DNA of 50,001 nt from an uncultured Microcaldota archaeon (GCA_903828955.1 CAIKOA010000033.1:1-50001), one strand, 5' to 3'; shown: positions 32,776 to 41,544, counted from the stretch's first letter. Notes: generated from the letters alone by a model not told the origin. Numbers and translations are program-made.

Positions 32776-33780
32776 ATGGATTTAATATTCTGGATATTGA
32801 TTCTCGTTTTCCTGGTGGCCTGCTCCGCCTTTTTCTCAGCTACCGAGCTGGCGCTTTTTTCGCTTACGCGCGTGCGTGTGCGCAGGATGGTGAAGCAGGG
32901 GGTTCAGGGGGCACTGGACGTGGAGAAGGTGAAGAAAAACCCCGGGAGGCTCATAACTACAGTACTGATTGGAAACACCGTGGTAAATATTTCCGCAGCC
33001 GCACTCGCAACAGGTGTGGCTGTTTCCTACTTTGGGGAAGTTGGGATTGGGATAGCCACAGGGCTGATGACGCTTATCCTGCTCACTTTCGGGGAGATTG
33101 TTCCAAAGACGATTGCGATACACAATCCGGAGCAGACCGCGCGGAGCACCACTCCTTTCCTCAGGATTTTTGAGGCGGTTTTATCCCCGGTGATTACGGT
33201 CTTTGAGGCAGTACCTTCCTTATTCATAAAAAAGCCGGAAATGGACAAGCCCCTTATTACGGAAAAGGAGATAAGGTCCATTCTTGAGATCGGGGTTGAG
33301 GAAAAGGCAATTGAGGATTCGGAAAACCAGGTGATAAACCATTTGCTTGATTTTAGGGACACTCCGATACGGAACAGCATGCTTCCACTGAAGGAGGCAG
33401 CCATGCTGGATTCGGGCATTGCTGTGGACGCGGCAAAGCTGCTTGCGGTGGAGAAGGGGTTCTCCAGGTATCCGGTATTCTCAAAGGAAAGCGGGCGCAT
33501 AATCGGGGTCATACATACCAAGCACCTTGACAGGCTGATTAAGGAGGGGAAGGACAATGCTCTTCTCAAGGATGTCGTTGGGTCTTCTGGCCCGATATTG
33601 ATTTCTGAAAAAGAATCCCTGGATACTTTGTTCAGGAAGATGCAGAGGGAGCACATCCACATGGCGGTCGTGGTGGATGAGAAAGGGAACCAGACCGGAA
33701 TCATCAGCTTCGAGGACCTGATTGAGGAAATATTCGGGGACATAAAGGACGAAGAGGAGCACAAGAGGGGGAAGGCTTAG
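32776..33780 (+). CDS. CNNM/CorC (hemolysin-related) family membrane protein with CBS domains
   Basis: DUF21 membrane domain (about 1-170) beginning with SAFFSATELALFSLTRVRVRR, followed by a CBS pair (about 190-325) containing RYPVFSKESGRIIGVIHTKH and VVVDEKGNQTGIISFEDLIEEIFG. Relatives mediate Mg2+ transport or efflux regulated by nucleotide binding to CBS. The C-terminal transporter-associated (CorC_HlyC) domain is missing, so the protein ends right after CBS2. Together with the MgtA-type ATPase at 46339 it suggests two routes for Mg2+ homeostasis. Confidence 0.9.
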   Translation: MDLIFWILILVFLVACSAFFSATELALFSLTRVRVRRMVKQGVQGALDVEKVKKNPGRLITTVLIGNTVVNISAAALATGVAVSYFGEVGIGIATGLMTLILLTFGEIVPKTIAIHNPEQTARSTTPFLRIFEAVLSPVITVFEAVPSLFIKKPEMDKPLITEKEIRSILEIGVEEKAIEDSENQVINHLLDFRDTPIRNSMLPLKEAAMLDSGIAVDAAKLLAVEKGFSRYPVFSKESGRIIGVIHTKHLDRLIKEGKDNALLKDVVGSSGPILISEKESLDTLFRKMQREHIHMAVVVDEKGNQTGIISFEDLIEEIFGDIKDEEEHKRGKA

Positions 33781-33803
33781 GCTTTCTGTGCGCGGGAAAC
33801 GAA

Positions 33804-33810
33804 TTTAAAT
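33804..33810 (+). promoter_or_regulatory. TATA-like element fixing a leaderless GTG start
   Basis: TTTAAAT (within AATTTAAATT), centred about 26 nt before GTG 33833 and 35 nt before the next in-frame ATG, so the GTG is the better start. Confidence 0.55.
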
Positions 33811-33832
33811 TTGCACTTCTTAGGTCTTTCTG

Positions 33833-34579
33833 GTGCCAAAGATGGGCGGGAAAGCTAAACGGGGGGAAAGAAAGATTAAGATTATCCAGAACGGGCCTTA
33901 TGTTGTGTGCGGAGACCTTCCTCTGGATAAGGCGATAATAGTTGCAGGAAAGGACGGGGAACCGATAAAATGGGCAAAGGGGGAGAAATGCCCTTCCAAT
34001 GGAGAGTATGCGCTTTGCAGGTGCGGCCACTCGAATAACAAGCCATATTGTGATGCATCGCATGCGAGGGAAGCTTTTGAGGGAACTGAGGTTGCAAGCA
34101 GGAAAACGCATGCTGAGCAGGCGTATAGGCTTTCCGGGCCAGGTGTTGACCTATTGGATGCCCAGCCTTTATGCGCAGCCGGGCGCTTCTGCCACAGGGC
34201 GGGAAGTGTTTGGACATTAGTAGAGAAATCGGGTGACCCCAAGAACAGGAAAATTGCGATCCAGGAGGCCTGCGACTGCCCTTCGGGAAGGCTTGTTGCG
34301 GTGGATAAGAAAAGCGGGAAGTGCATTGAGCCAAAACTGAAGCCTTCAATAAGCCTTATTGAGGACCCTCCTGCCAGAGTTAGCGGGCCGATCTGGGTCA
34401 AGGGAGGGGTTCCGATAGAATCCGCGGATGGGGGCAGGTATGAAGTCAGAAACCGCGCAACCCTCTGCAGGTGCGGGAAATCCGGGAATAAGCCGTTTTG
34501 CGACGGGACGCACATATCTGTCGGGTTCAACGATGGGGATAAAAGGATTGGGAATGTAAAGGATGCCAAAAGGAAATGA
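33833..34579 (+). CDS. CDGSH iron-sulfur protein with two CDGSH motifs and a middle Cys cluster
   Basis: Soluble Fe-S protein of the mitoNEET-related class. CDGSH motif 1 is CRCGHSNNKPYCDASH (Cys62, 64, 73, His77) and motif 2 is CRCGKSGNKPFCDGTH (Cys212, 214, 223, His227), each able to hold a 2Fe-2S cluster with three Cys and one His. Between them Cys114, Cys120, Cys147 and Cys149 (CAAGRFC, CDCPSG) look like a divergent ferredoxin-type site. Length 248 aa. The GTG start is supported by the TATA spacing. Role in redox or iron handling is inferred from the family. Confidence 0.9.
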   Translation: MPKMGGKAKRGERKIKIIQNGPYVVCGDLPLDKAIIVAGKDGEPIKWAKGEKCPSNGEYALCRCGHSNNKPYCDASHAREAFEGTEVASRKTHAEQAYRLSGPGVDLLDAQPLCAAGRFCHRAGSVWTLVEKSGDPKNRKIAIQEACDCPSGRLVAVDKKSGKCIEPKLKPSISLIEDPPARVSGPIWVKGGVPIESADGGRYEVRNRATLCRCGKSGNKPFCDGTHISVGFNDGDKRIGNVKDAKRK

Positions 34580-34592
34580 CGGGGTTGAAAAA

Positions 34593-34865
34593 ATGAGATT
34601 TGTGCTAGTTGGATTATTTGTTGCGGTGCTGCTGTGCGGGACATCCTTTGCCATGTTGACGGATACGGAAAAGCAATGCATAAAAGGATGCTGCGAAAAC
34701 GTGGGCGGAACATACCTATGGGAGCACAATGGGTGCGAAAACGCGACGGGAGAGATGGGCGCGTGCGCGGATGCATGCAGGCAAAAGAAAGAGCAATCCG
34801 TCTGCCCGTTGTTTGCGGCGTTCGGGATTCTGGGCGTTGCGTTGATTGCAGATTACAAAAAATGA
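34593..34865 (+). CDS. Small Cys-rich exported membrane protein
   Basis: Not recognised. From ATG 34593 the protein is 90 aa: a signal helix (MRFVLVGLFVAVLLCGTSFA), a short domain with several cysteines (CIKGCCENVGG, NGCENATGEMGACADAC) and a C-terminal hydrophobic helix (LFAAFGILGVALIAD) with a Lys-Lys tail. An earlier in-frame ATG at 34563 overlaps the CDGSH gene by 17 bp and would put charged residues before the signal. It probably shares a transcript with the CDGSH gene. Disulfide-rich outer domain likely. Confidence 0.65.
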   Translation: MRFVLVGLFVAVLLCGTSFAMLTDTEKQCIKGCCENVGGTYLWEHNGCENATGEMGACADACRQKKEQSVCPLFAAFGILGVALIADYKK

Positions 34866-34883
34866 ATGGATGAGGGGCCCATT

Positions 34884-36368
34884 TTATTCCACTAAAATTT
34901 CCCTTCCTGTTTTTGTTTCCCTTACGTTTATCGTGAGCGCAAGCGCCGCCCCTACGAGCACGATTGCGGAGGACCAGACGAATACTGTCTGGTAGGCGCT
35001 TATCTGCGCATTAAGGATGATGAGCTCGGCTACCTGCTGCATAACTATTGGGCTTGCGCTGTTGATTATGGTGTTGCTGGCTGTGGAAAGAACATTGGAT
35101 TCTACGGTATTTTTCAGGATTGTGGCAAAAAGCGCGATTCCGAAGGCTCCGGCAACGCTCCTTCCAAGGGCAAGGACCGATGAAGCCGCCCCTATTTCGC
35201 TCTCGGGCACTGTTGAAGCGATAAGGGTTGTTCGTTGCGACATTCCAAAACCCATCCCAAAGGCCATCACCATCGCAGGCAGGATTATGCCCCAGGCCGA
35301 GGAACGCGCATCAATTCCTGTGAACATGTACAATCCCACCGCGGCAAAGAGCGTGCTCAGGGCGATTACGTACCTGGGCTGAACCCTCCCGATGAGCATG
35401 GAGCCGAGCGGAGCTGAGACGAGCATGCAGAGCGCCATGGGCATGAAAAGATATCCGGTCTGGGTGGCATTGTAGCCTAGGAAAGTTTGCACAAACGTTG
35501 GAATCAAGAACAGGCTCCCCATCATGCCCATGAATACGATGAAATTGTTTGCAAGCGTATTCACGAAAACGCTGTTCTTGAAGAAGCCCATGTCCACTAT
35601 GGGTTCGGGGTGCCGGACTTCTATACGGTAGAAAATAATGCCAAACGTAATCATCGCGGCGTAGCAGAGTAGGCTCTCAAAGGAAAGCCATCCCCAGTCC
35701 AGCCCCTTATCCAGGACCAGGACAAGCGAGCAGAGGGCAATTCCCAGGGTTATTGCCCCCCAGATGTCAAAGTTGGTGGTTGGTTTTTCGGAAACCGATT
35801 CCTGGATGAAGGCGAGGGCCATTGCAAGACCTACCAGCCCGACCGGGATATTTATCAGGAAGACCGACCTCCAGCCGAACATGTCTATGAGCGGGCCGCC
35901 AAGAAGAGGGCCTACGATCGCGGAAGCGGCAAAAACCGCGGACCATATTCCGAGGGCTCCGGCGCGCTCCCTCCCGTCCTTGAAGGTAACGGTAATGATT
36001 GCCATTGCGGTTGGGTAATCCGCGGAGCCTGCGATTGCCTGTATGATGCGGAAAAGTATCATGGAACTGAGGTTCCAGGAAAGCCCCGCAAGAAGGGAAC
36101 CGAATATGAAGATGGTAAAACCGAGTATGTAAACCTTCTTGCGCCCTATCGTGTCACCGAGCTTGCCCCAGACGGGCACGAAAACAGCATTTGCGAGTAT
36201 GTATGCGGTTGCGATCCAGCCCGCTTCGGTGACGGTTATGGAAAAATCATTCATGATGCTTGGGAGCGCAAGGTTGACAATCGTCTGGTCAAGCCTTCCA
36301 AGGAAGGTGCCGACCATCACGGTAAGGAGTATTATCCAGCGAAGGTCCGGCGCCTTTTTATCTTCCAT
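34884..36368 (-). CDS. MFS drug exporter, DHA2 (EmrB/QacA) type
   Basis: Proton-coupled multidrug exporter with about 14 helices in 494 aa. Motifs: LGRLDQTIVNLALPSI (motif D1 region), WGKLGDTIGRKKVYI (motif A), and GPLLGGPLIDMFGWRSVF (motif C, antiporter). The fold and length match EmrB. It lies 23 nt downstream of an EmrA-like fusion protein on the same strand, and the pair is divergent from a PadR regulator. In a cell without an outer membrane the fusion protein cannot reach TolC, so the pair must work differently from E. coli EmrAB. Confidence 0.92.
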   Translation of the reverse strand: MEDKKAPDLRWIILLTVMVGTFLGRLDQTIVNLALPSIMNDFSITVTEAGWIATAYILANAVFVPVWGKLGDTIGRKKVYILGFTIFIFGSLLAGLSWNLSSMILFRIIQAIAGSADYPTAMAIITVTFKDGRERAGALGIWSAVFAASAIVGPLLGGPLIDMFGWRSVFLINIPVGLVGLAMALAFIQESVSEKPTTNFDIWGAITLGIALCSLVLVLDKGLDWGWLSFESLLCYAAMITFGIIFYRIEVRHPEPIVDMGFFKNSVFVNTLANNFIVFMGMMGSLFLIPTFVQTFLGYNATQTGYLFMPMALCMLVSAPLGSMLIGRVQPRYVIALSTLFAAVGLYMFTGIDARSSAWGIILPAMVMAFGMGFGMSQRTTLIASTVPESEIGAASSVLALGRSVAGAFGIALFATILKNTVESNVLSTASNTIINSASPIVMQQVAELIILNAQISAYQTVFVWSSAIVLVGAALALTINVRETKTGREILVE

Positions 36369-36391
36369 CTATATCAGGCTGCTCCGGCAGA

Positions 36392-37096
36392 TTATTTGTA
36401 GACCCACATCTTTGCGGACATCCCGTCCTTGAGTTCTGTGTAGGCGGCGGTGTCGAACAATGCGGTCACTTCGAATTCCTTCTCTTCCCTCTTGTCAGAG
36501 ATGCTGAAGACGATGTCGGACTCACGGGAGGTGAGACTGATGCTCTCAACGCTTCCCACATACTGCTTGCTTCCGAATGCGTCTACAGTGAATATGACCT
36601 TCTGGCCCGGCTTGACATCGCTGAGGCCCTTGTCTTCCTGGAGCCTTCCCACAACGCGCATGGCGGTGGGGTCGATCATCTTGACCACAGGGGTCTGCGG
36701 GCTCACGTATTGGCCTGGAGAATCGAGCACCCAGACTACCACTCCCGCGGTTTTTGCGGTTATTGCCTGGTCGCCAACTTCGGCAAGCTTCTGCCCCTTT
36801 GCGACGGTGTCGCCTTCCCCTACGTAGAGCCTTCCCATCGTTCCGGGGGCATCCGGGCTCAGCGAGATTATTGGCGCGTAGATTTGCGCCTTCTCAATGT
36901 AGATCTTGCTCTGGAAGTCATTCCAGTATAGAGTTGCGCCTATTATGAACGCGACCACGATTATGAGCGAGATTTCAAACATTAATGGGTGCTGCCTGAT
37001 CGAAGAGATTACGTTCTTGCCGCCGGCAAAGGGGCCTGTTTCCTTGTGCGGCGCAGTTGCGTGCCCCTCGTGCCCTTCTTTTGGATGTTCTGCCAT
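36392..37096 (-). CDS. EmrA/HlyD-like membrane fusion protein lacking the coiled-coil hairpin
   Basis: 234 aa versus nearly 400 for EmrA. A His-rich cytoplasmic N-terminus and one TM helix (ISLIIVVAFIIGATLYW) precede a biotinyl-lipoyl domain whose two halves (GRLYVGEGDTVAKGQKLAEV and KTAGVVVWVLDSPGQYVSPQ) are joined with no alpha-hairpin between. A beta-barrel domain follows (VKPGQKVIFTVDAFGSKQYV, ELKDGMSAKMWV). ATG 37096 follows GAGGTG; the ORF's GTG overlaps that site. Operon with the DHA2 exporter. Confidence 0.85.
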   Translation of the reverse strand: MAEHPKEGHEGHATAPHKETGPFAGGKNVISSIRQHPLMFEISLIIVVAFIIGATLYWNDFQSKIYIEKAQIYAPIISLSPDAPGTMGRLYVGEGDTVAKGQKLAEVGDQAITAKTAGVVVWVLDSPGQYVSPQTPVVKMIDPTAMRVVGRLQEDKGLSDVKPGQKVIFTVDAFGSKQYVGSVESISLTSRESDIVFSISDKREEKEFEVTALFDTAAYTELKDGMSAKMWVYK

Positions 37097-37132
37097 GTGC
37101 ACACCTCAGATTAAGTATATTCTAAGTTTCGT

Positions 37133-37156
37133 AATATTCTATTTATTGGAATAATT
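37133..37156. promoter_or_regulatory. Possible operator between emrA-like gene and padR
   Basis: AATATTC and GAATAATT form an imperfect inverted repeat around a TTTATTG-containing spacer, directly upstream of and touching the padR TATA element (37155-37163). PadR proteins often repress their own and a neighbouring exporter gene, so this is a candidate site. The repeat is short and AT-rich. Confidence 0.3.
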
Positions 37157-37163
37157 TTATAAA
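37155..37163 (+). promoter_or_regulatory. TATA-like element of padR, leaderless
   Basis: TTTTATAAA is centred 27 nt before ATG 37186 and sets that codon as start rather than the GTG at 37171. Confidence 0.6.
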
Positions 37164-37185
37164 TGGTTCGGTGCAGATAAGTAGC

Positions 37186-37524
37186 ATGAGCAGTGCTTCC
37201 GGGAAGAAAAAGCTTTCCCATACGGGGGACAAGTTTCTCGCCCTTTTTCTATTGTGGAGGCTGAAGAAGGAGCCGATGTATGGATACCTGCTTATTGATG
37301 AGATAAACGAACTGGGGCTGAGCCCGCGCAGGCAATCAACGGTGTATGCAATTCTTTCCAAACTGGAGAAAGGCAGCCTCATCAGGGGGCACAACGAGCA
37401 GGCAGGGCGGCGCATCAGAAAGATGTACCGGACCACCGCAAAGGGGGCAGCGCTCCTAAAAAAGGTGAAGGATACGCGCATAACCGGTGTGCTGCGCGAG
37501 TTCCTTGAAGGGATGCTCGGCTGA
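37186..37524 (+). CDS. PadR-family transcriptional regulator
   Basis: Winged-helix repressor of 112 aa. The core FLALFLLWRLKKEPMYGYLLIDEI, SPRRQSTVYAILSKLEKGSL and AGRRIRKMYRTTAKGAALL is typical of PadR; the C-terminal dimerisation helix is short. Members often sense drugs and control exporter genes. Here it sits between a divergent EmrAB-like pair and a DrrAB-like ABC exporter, so it probably regulates one or both. Its own leaderless promoter overlaps the candidate operator, consistent with self-control. Confidence 0.9.
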   Translation: MSSASGKKKLSHTGDKFLALFLLWRLKKEPMYGYLLIDEINELGLSPRRQSTVYAILSKLEKGSLIRGHNEQAGRRIRKMYRTTAKGAALLKKVKDTRITGVLREFLEGMLG

Positions 37525-37562
37525 AGCCCTGTCCCCTGAAATGGGCGGGCATGGAAATAACC

Positions 37563-37570
37563 AATTAAAA
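37563..37570 (+). promoter_or_regulatory. TATA-like element of the ABC exporter operon
   Basis: AATTAAAA, centred 27-28 nt before ATG 37594. Confidence 0.5.
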
Positions 37571-37593
37571 GTCTTACAGATGAGGATGTAGAT

Positions 37594-38559
37594 ATGGCGA
37601 TAATAGAGACCTCGAAACTCACCAAGCACTACGGCCGCATAAAGGCAGTGGATGGCCTCAATCTGAAGATTGAGGAAGGAGAGGTCTTCGGGTTGCTCGG
37701 CCCGAACGGGGCGGGAAAAACCACCACGATCAAAATACTGGCTACGCTTCTGGACCCGACCTCAGGAACTGCAACGGTAAACGGATTTGATGTTGAAAAG
37801 TATCCATCGAAAGTGCGGGAAAGCATAGGGATTGTTTTCCAGGAGCCGAGCACGGACGAACTCCTTAGCGGCTACGAAAACCTGAAAATGCACTCCATGA
37901 TTTATGGGATTCCCAAATCCGAAGTGGATAAGCGGATTGAGGAGGCGCTCTCCCTTGTGGAGCTTACTGAGCGCAAGAACGATCTGGTGAAAACTTATTC
38001 TGGAGGGATGCGGAGGAGGCTGGAAATAGGGAGGGGGCTCCTGCACCGGCCGAAGGTGCTTTTCCTGGATGAACCCACTCTTGGGCTGGATCCGCGCGGA
38101 AGGGAAACGATGTGGGGGTATGTGCAGCGCCTTGTAAAGGAATTGAACATGACGATACTGCTTACCACACATTACATGGAGGAAGCGGATGCGCTTGCGG
38201 ACAGGGTTTGCATAATAGACCATGGGAAATCGGTTGCGATAGACACTCCTGAGAATTTGAAGGAGAGCATGGGCGGGGACCTTGTCACGATTGTGTCGGA
38301 TTCCCCAAAAATAGGGGAAGTGAAGAAACTTAAATTTGTGAAGAAGATCGAGAAACTTGATGGAAAATACCTGATAACTGTGGATAGCGCCGCAGAGAAC
38401 CTCCAGGAGCTCCTGAAGAAAATCGGGAAAGTCGATTGCGTGGAAGTGAGGAGCCCGACCCTTGCGGATGTGTTCATGAAGAATACCGGGAGGGGGCTTG
38501 AGGAAGCCGAAGGCGGATGGTTCGACAAGATAGTGCAGCAGAGCGTGAATAAGCAATGA
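37594..38559 (+). CDS. ABC exporter ATP-binding protein, DrrA type
   Basis: Nucleotide-binding subunit of an ABC-2 exporter. Walker A GPNGAGKTTT, Q-loop VFQEPS, signature YSGGMRRRLEIG, Walker B VLFLDEPTLGLD and H-loop TTHYMEEAD are all intact. A C-terminal extension of about 100 residues is typical of the DrrA/daunorubicin-resistance group. Length 321 aa. Its last 4 bases overlap the permease start (ATGA), so the two are coupled. Substrate unknown; with padR and the MFS pair it forms a drug-export island. Confidence 0.94.
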   Translation: MAIIETSKLTKHYGRIKAVDGLNLKIEEGEVFGLLGPNGAGKTTTIKILATLLDPTSGTATVNGFDVEKYPSKVRESIGIVFQEPSTDELLSGYENLKMHSMIYGIPKSEVDKRIEEALSLVELTERKNDLVKTYSGGMRRRLEIGRGLLHRPKVLFLDEPTLGLDPRGRETMWGYVQRLVKELNMTILLTTHYMEEADALADRVCIIDHGKSVAIDTPENLKESMGGDLVTIVSDSPKIGEVKKLKFVKKIEKLDGKYLITVDSAAENLQELLKKIGKVDCVEVRSPTLADVFMKNTGRGLEEAEGGWFDKIVQQSVNKQ

Positions 38560-39344
38560 ACCCCAGGAATAAGGTAACCCCAGGGACGAACAGGCCGGAT
38601 ACGCTTAAAGGAATCTATGCGGTATGGTGGAGGGAGATTACCGTTTTCTTCAGGGAAACGCCCAGGATAATTTCTTCGGTCATGAGCCCGATAATATGGC
38701 TTCTTGTGTTCGGGGCAGGGCTTGGGGGCAGCTTAAGCGTTCAGGGGCTGGACTACCAGCAATTCATATTCGGCGGAATACTTGTGCAGACATTTTTGTT
38801 TTCTTCCCTCTTTTACGGAGCATATCTGGTGTGGGACAGGAAAATAGATGTGCTAAAGGCGGTATTGGTTTCTCCGCTGAGCCGCTCCTCGATATTCCTG
38901 GGCAAGGTGTTTGGAGGCGTTACAATATCGCTCATGGAAGCGATAATTGTGCTCTTATTCGGTTACCTTATCGGGATGAATTATTCGGCCGGCGTGTTCG
39001 TTCTGGCGCTTGTTCTTGTGGCGCTCGCATCCGCGGGGCTTACCGCATTGGGGCTAGCGGTCGGGAGCTTCATGGAATCCCCGGAGGGCTTCCAGCTGCT
39101 ATCCAGCCTTGTGCTTTTCCCGCTATTCTTCCTTTCGGGTGCGCTGTTTCCGATAAATAATCTTAAGGGGCCGCTAGGCATACTTGCGGCCATAGACCCG
39201 GTTACGTATATAGTGGACATACTCAGGAACGTATTGACCGGGATTCATTATTTCGACCCGATGCTGGACCTTGCCGCGCTTGCAGTTTTCATAGTTGGTG
39301 CGAACATCATAGGTGTTTGGGCGTTTTCGCGCATGAAATCCTAG
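38556..39344 (+). CDS. ABC-2 type permease, DrrB type
   Basis: Membrane subunit with six helices in 262 aa. It starts with a cytoplasmic amphipathic segment containing WWREITVFFRETPRIISSV, then VMSPIIWLLVFGAGLGGSL, and ends VDILRNVLTGIHYFDPMLD with a last helix. The pattern FFLSGALFPINNLKGPLG is the family signature region. Partner of the preceding ATPase (4-bp overlap). The gene ends directly before the region leading into cysS. Confidence 0.92.
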   Translation: MNPRNKVTPGTNRPDTLKGIYAVWWREITVFFRETPRIISSVMSPIIWLLVFGAGLGGSLSVQGLDYQQFIFGGILVQTFLFSSLFYGAYLVWDRKIDVLKAVLVSPLSRSSIFLGKVFGGVTISLMEAIIVLLFGYLIGMNYSAGVFVLALVLVALASAGLTALGLAVGSFMESPEGFQLLSSLVLFPLFFLSGALFPINNLKGPLGILAAIDPVTYIVDILRNVLTGIHYFDPMLDLAALAVFIVGANIIGVWAFSRMKS

Positions 39345-39389
39345 GTGCTTTTTGGTGAATTGGAGAGAGGGATAAGGGGGAGAAGCCGA

Positions 39390-40625
39390 ATGAAGCTATT
39401 TGATACCCTAAGCAGGCGAAAGCGGGAATTCACTCCGCTTGAAGGGAACACTGTGAGAATGTATACCTGCGGGCCTTCGGTATATGCCTACTCGCACATA
39501 GGGAATTTCCGCACATACCTGTTCGAGGATGTTCTCGTGAAGTACCTGAAATACAAGGGGTACAGGGTAAAGCGAGTGATGAACATAACGGATGTGGAGG
39601 ACAAGGCGATAGTTGCAGCAAGAAAAGAACGGGTCAGCCTAGGGAAGCTCGAAGGGGCCAAGATAAAGGAGTTTTTCTCTGACTGGGATGCGCTAGGGAT
39701 GGAGCGGCCTTCAGTTGTGGCAAGGGCTTCGGAGCATGTTCCGCAGATGCTGAAATTGATAGACCGGATTTGCGAAAATGGATATTGCAGGGAAAACGGG
39801 GACGGAGTCTATTTCGATGTAAGAAGATTCAGGGGGTATGGGGAGCTGAAGCACCTAAAGAGGCCGAGATATTTTGGAAAGGCCAAAGGCGACGATTATG
39901 CGAGGGAGGGGCTTTGGGATTTCAGGCTCTGGAAGAAATGGGGCCGCAGTGACGGGCCCGTGAAATGGAAAAGCAGGTTTGGAGAAGGGAGGCCGGGCTG
40001 GCACATAGAGTGCAGCGCAATGGCGATGCATTACCTTGGCGAATCCTTTGACATACACTGCGGCGGGAGCGACAACGTTTATCCTCATCATGAGAATGAA
40101 ATTGCGCAGAGCGAGGCGGCAACCGGGAAGGCGCTTGCGAACTTCTGGATTCATTCAAGGCACCTTACGATAGGCAAAAGGAAGATGTCAAAGCGCACCG
40201 GGAACGTGCTTTATGTAAAGCAGCTGAATAAGATGGGGATAAAGCCCAGGTGCCTGAGGTTCTACCTGATTTCAAAAAGATACCGCAGCCCACTTGATTT
40301 CACGAAGAAAAAATTCGTTGGGGAGATATGCAGGTGCAAAGATGCAGAAGTGATAATGAGCCGGCTTGAGAGGCTCGCCAAGGGCAGAAAGGTAGGCGGC
40401 GCCGGAAAGAGGGGAACCAGGATTGCCAGAAAACTTCTGCGCGAGTTTGAGGGTGCGATGGACAATGACCTGGACACAGGGCTCGCTTTCCGGAGAATTT
40501 TCAGGGAAATTAAGGTGGCGAAGGTATTATTGGAAGAAGGAAAACTTGGCCCTGTTGATGCACGGGAAATAGTTGATGCGATGGATAAAATTGACGGTGT
40601 GCTTGGGGTTTTACGCACAAAATAA
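39390..40625 (+). CDS. cysS: Cysteinyl-tRNA synthetase
   Basis: Class I synthetase that charges tRNA-Cys. The HIGH motif is HIGN (36-39) and the KMSKS motif KMSKRTGN (265-272). The zinc site is intact: Cys27, Cys208, His233 and Glu237, one residue below the E. coli numbering. At 411 aa it is about 50 residues shorter than E. coli CysRS, with a reduced C-terminal anticodon-binding part. ATG 39390 is chosen for the usual MKLFDTLSRRKREFTPL start and an upstream AGGGGGAG; the frame extends 15 codons further up. It may be read from the exporter operon. Confidence 0.96.
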   Translation: MKLFDTLSRRKREFTPLEGNTVRMYTCGPSVYAYSHIGNFRTYLFEDVLVKYLKYKGYRVKRVMNITDVEDKAIVAARKERVSLGKLEGAKIKEFFSDWDALGMERPSVVARASEHVPQMLKLIDRICENGYCRENGDGVYFDVRRFRGYGELKHLKRPRYFGKAKGDDYAREGLWDFRLWKKWGRSDGPVKWKSRFGEGRPGWHIECSAMAMHYLGESFDIHCGGSDNVYPHHENEIAQSEAATGKALANFWIHSRHLTIGKRKMSKRTGNVLYVKQLNKMGIKPRCLRFYLISKRYRSPLDFTKKKFVGEICRCKDAEVIMSRLERLAKGRKVGGAGKRGTRIARKLLREFEGAMDNDLDTGLAFRRIFREIKVAKVLLEEGKLGPVDAREIVDAMDKIDGVLGVLRTK

Positions 40626-40693
40626 GGGAATTCGGATTTAATGGCGCACTCCTGCATTCATTGAATAGAACTGTGGATGGGACTGCACTTGGC

Positions 40694-41344
40694 TTATTGC
40701 TCAAGGAGCCCCTTCTGGATCTTCTTTATTATTCCTGCAGCAGGGTAGAATATGAAGAGATAGAAGGCGGGAATGAATACCAATCCCTGGAGCACCCCAT
40801 AATCCATCGTTACCGTTGGGTAAACCACGACTTCCGGAGTGAAGGAAGTGTTCGACAAGTCCTCCTGCGCTAGTGCGCTATATGGAATGTTCGCCTTCCA
40901 GGAAAGTGAATAGGAGCTGCTTGCCTCCGCCTTTGTGCAGGCAATGGAATTGGGGAAGACGACCACGCGGGAGGCGTTGTTTATTTCCACGCTCCACTGG
41001 AACGCAGGCGTTTTTGTGGTGCCGTTGGAATAGGTAAGGTAACTCCCTTCGTCCTGGAAGCAGAGCTGCATATTCCCATAGGAGACCGCAGGATAGAAAT
41101 GGATGTAATTTGCAAGCGGGAACACACTGCCGACCTGGGGAGTGCTCTGGTCCGCGGTATAAACATGGGTGAATACATACTGCTGGCTCTGGAGGTATCC
41201 GGTCTGGATTTCGGAAGGCCTCGTTAGGGTGGAGCCTTTCAGCTCGGCTGTGTGCGGCAGGAGAACTGCGCCAATAAGGAAAGGCAGCAGTATCAGTATC
41301 AGTATGCGGAATAGGTGTATTCGCTGGATGTTTTTGAAGTCCAT
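40694..41344 (-). CDS. Two-TM protein with an outer beta-rich domain, unknown function
   Basis: Not recognised. 216 aa: a short basic N-terminus, one TM helix (ILILILLPFLIGAVLLP), an outer domain of about 150 residues with several sequons and two cysteines (MQLCFQD, SIACTKAE), then a second TM helix (LVFIPAFYLFIFYPAAGII) and a basic tail. A TATA-like TTTTTAAAAA on this strand around 41390-41399 would give a leader of about 20 nt. It is isolated between cysS (convergent) and the VOC gene (divergent). Confidence 0.7.
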   Translation of the reverse strand: MDFKNIQRIHLFRILILILLPFLIGAVLLPHTAELKGSTLTRPSEIQTGYLQSQQYVFTHVYTADQSTPQVGSVFPLANYIHFYPAVSYGNMQLCFQDEGSYLTYSNGTTKTPAFQWSVEINNASRVVVFPNSIACTKAEASSSYSLSWKANIPYSALAQEDLSNTSFTPEVVVYPTVTMDYGVLQGLVFIPAFYLFIFYPAAGIIKKIQKGLLEQ

Positions 41345-41504
41345 ATTTTTGCGCCTATTGTTGGATATTATTAGATATTATGGCTTTCTTGTTTTTAAAA
41401 ACAATGCGGTGCATCTGGCCGCGTGCTTGGCCCTGGTTTGCCTGCCTGGGCCAGAGATGATTTTGAAGGTGTGCAAGCCTTCGGGCGCATGGGATCCTGG
41501 GAAG

Positions 41505-41512
41505 ATATAAAA
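41505..41512 (+). promoter_or_regulatory. TATA-like element of the VOC gene
   Basis: ATATAAAA. Predicted start near 41535, leaving a very short leader with GGTGG before ATG 41545. Confidence 0.5.
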
Positions 41513-41544
41513 ACCTTAAGCCCCAGTTTTGCATCGGTGGAAAC

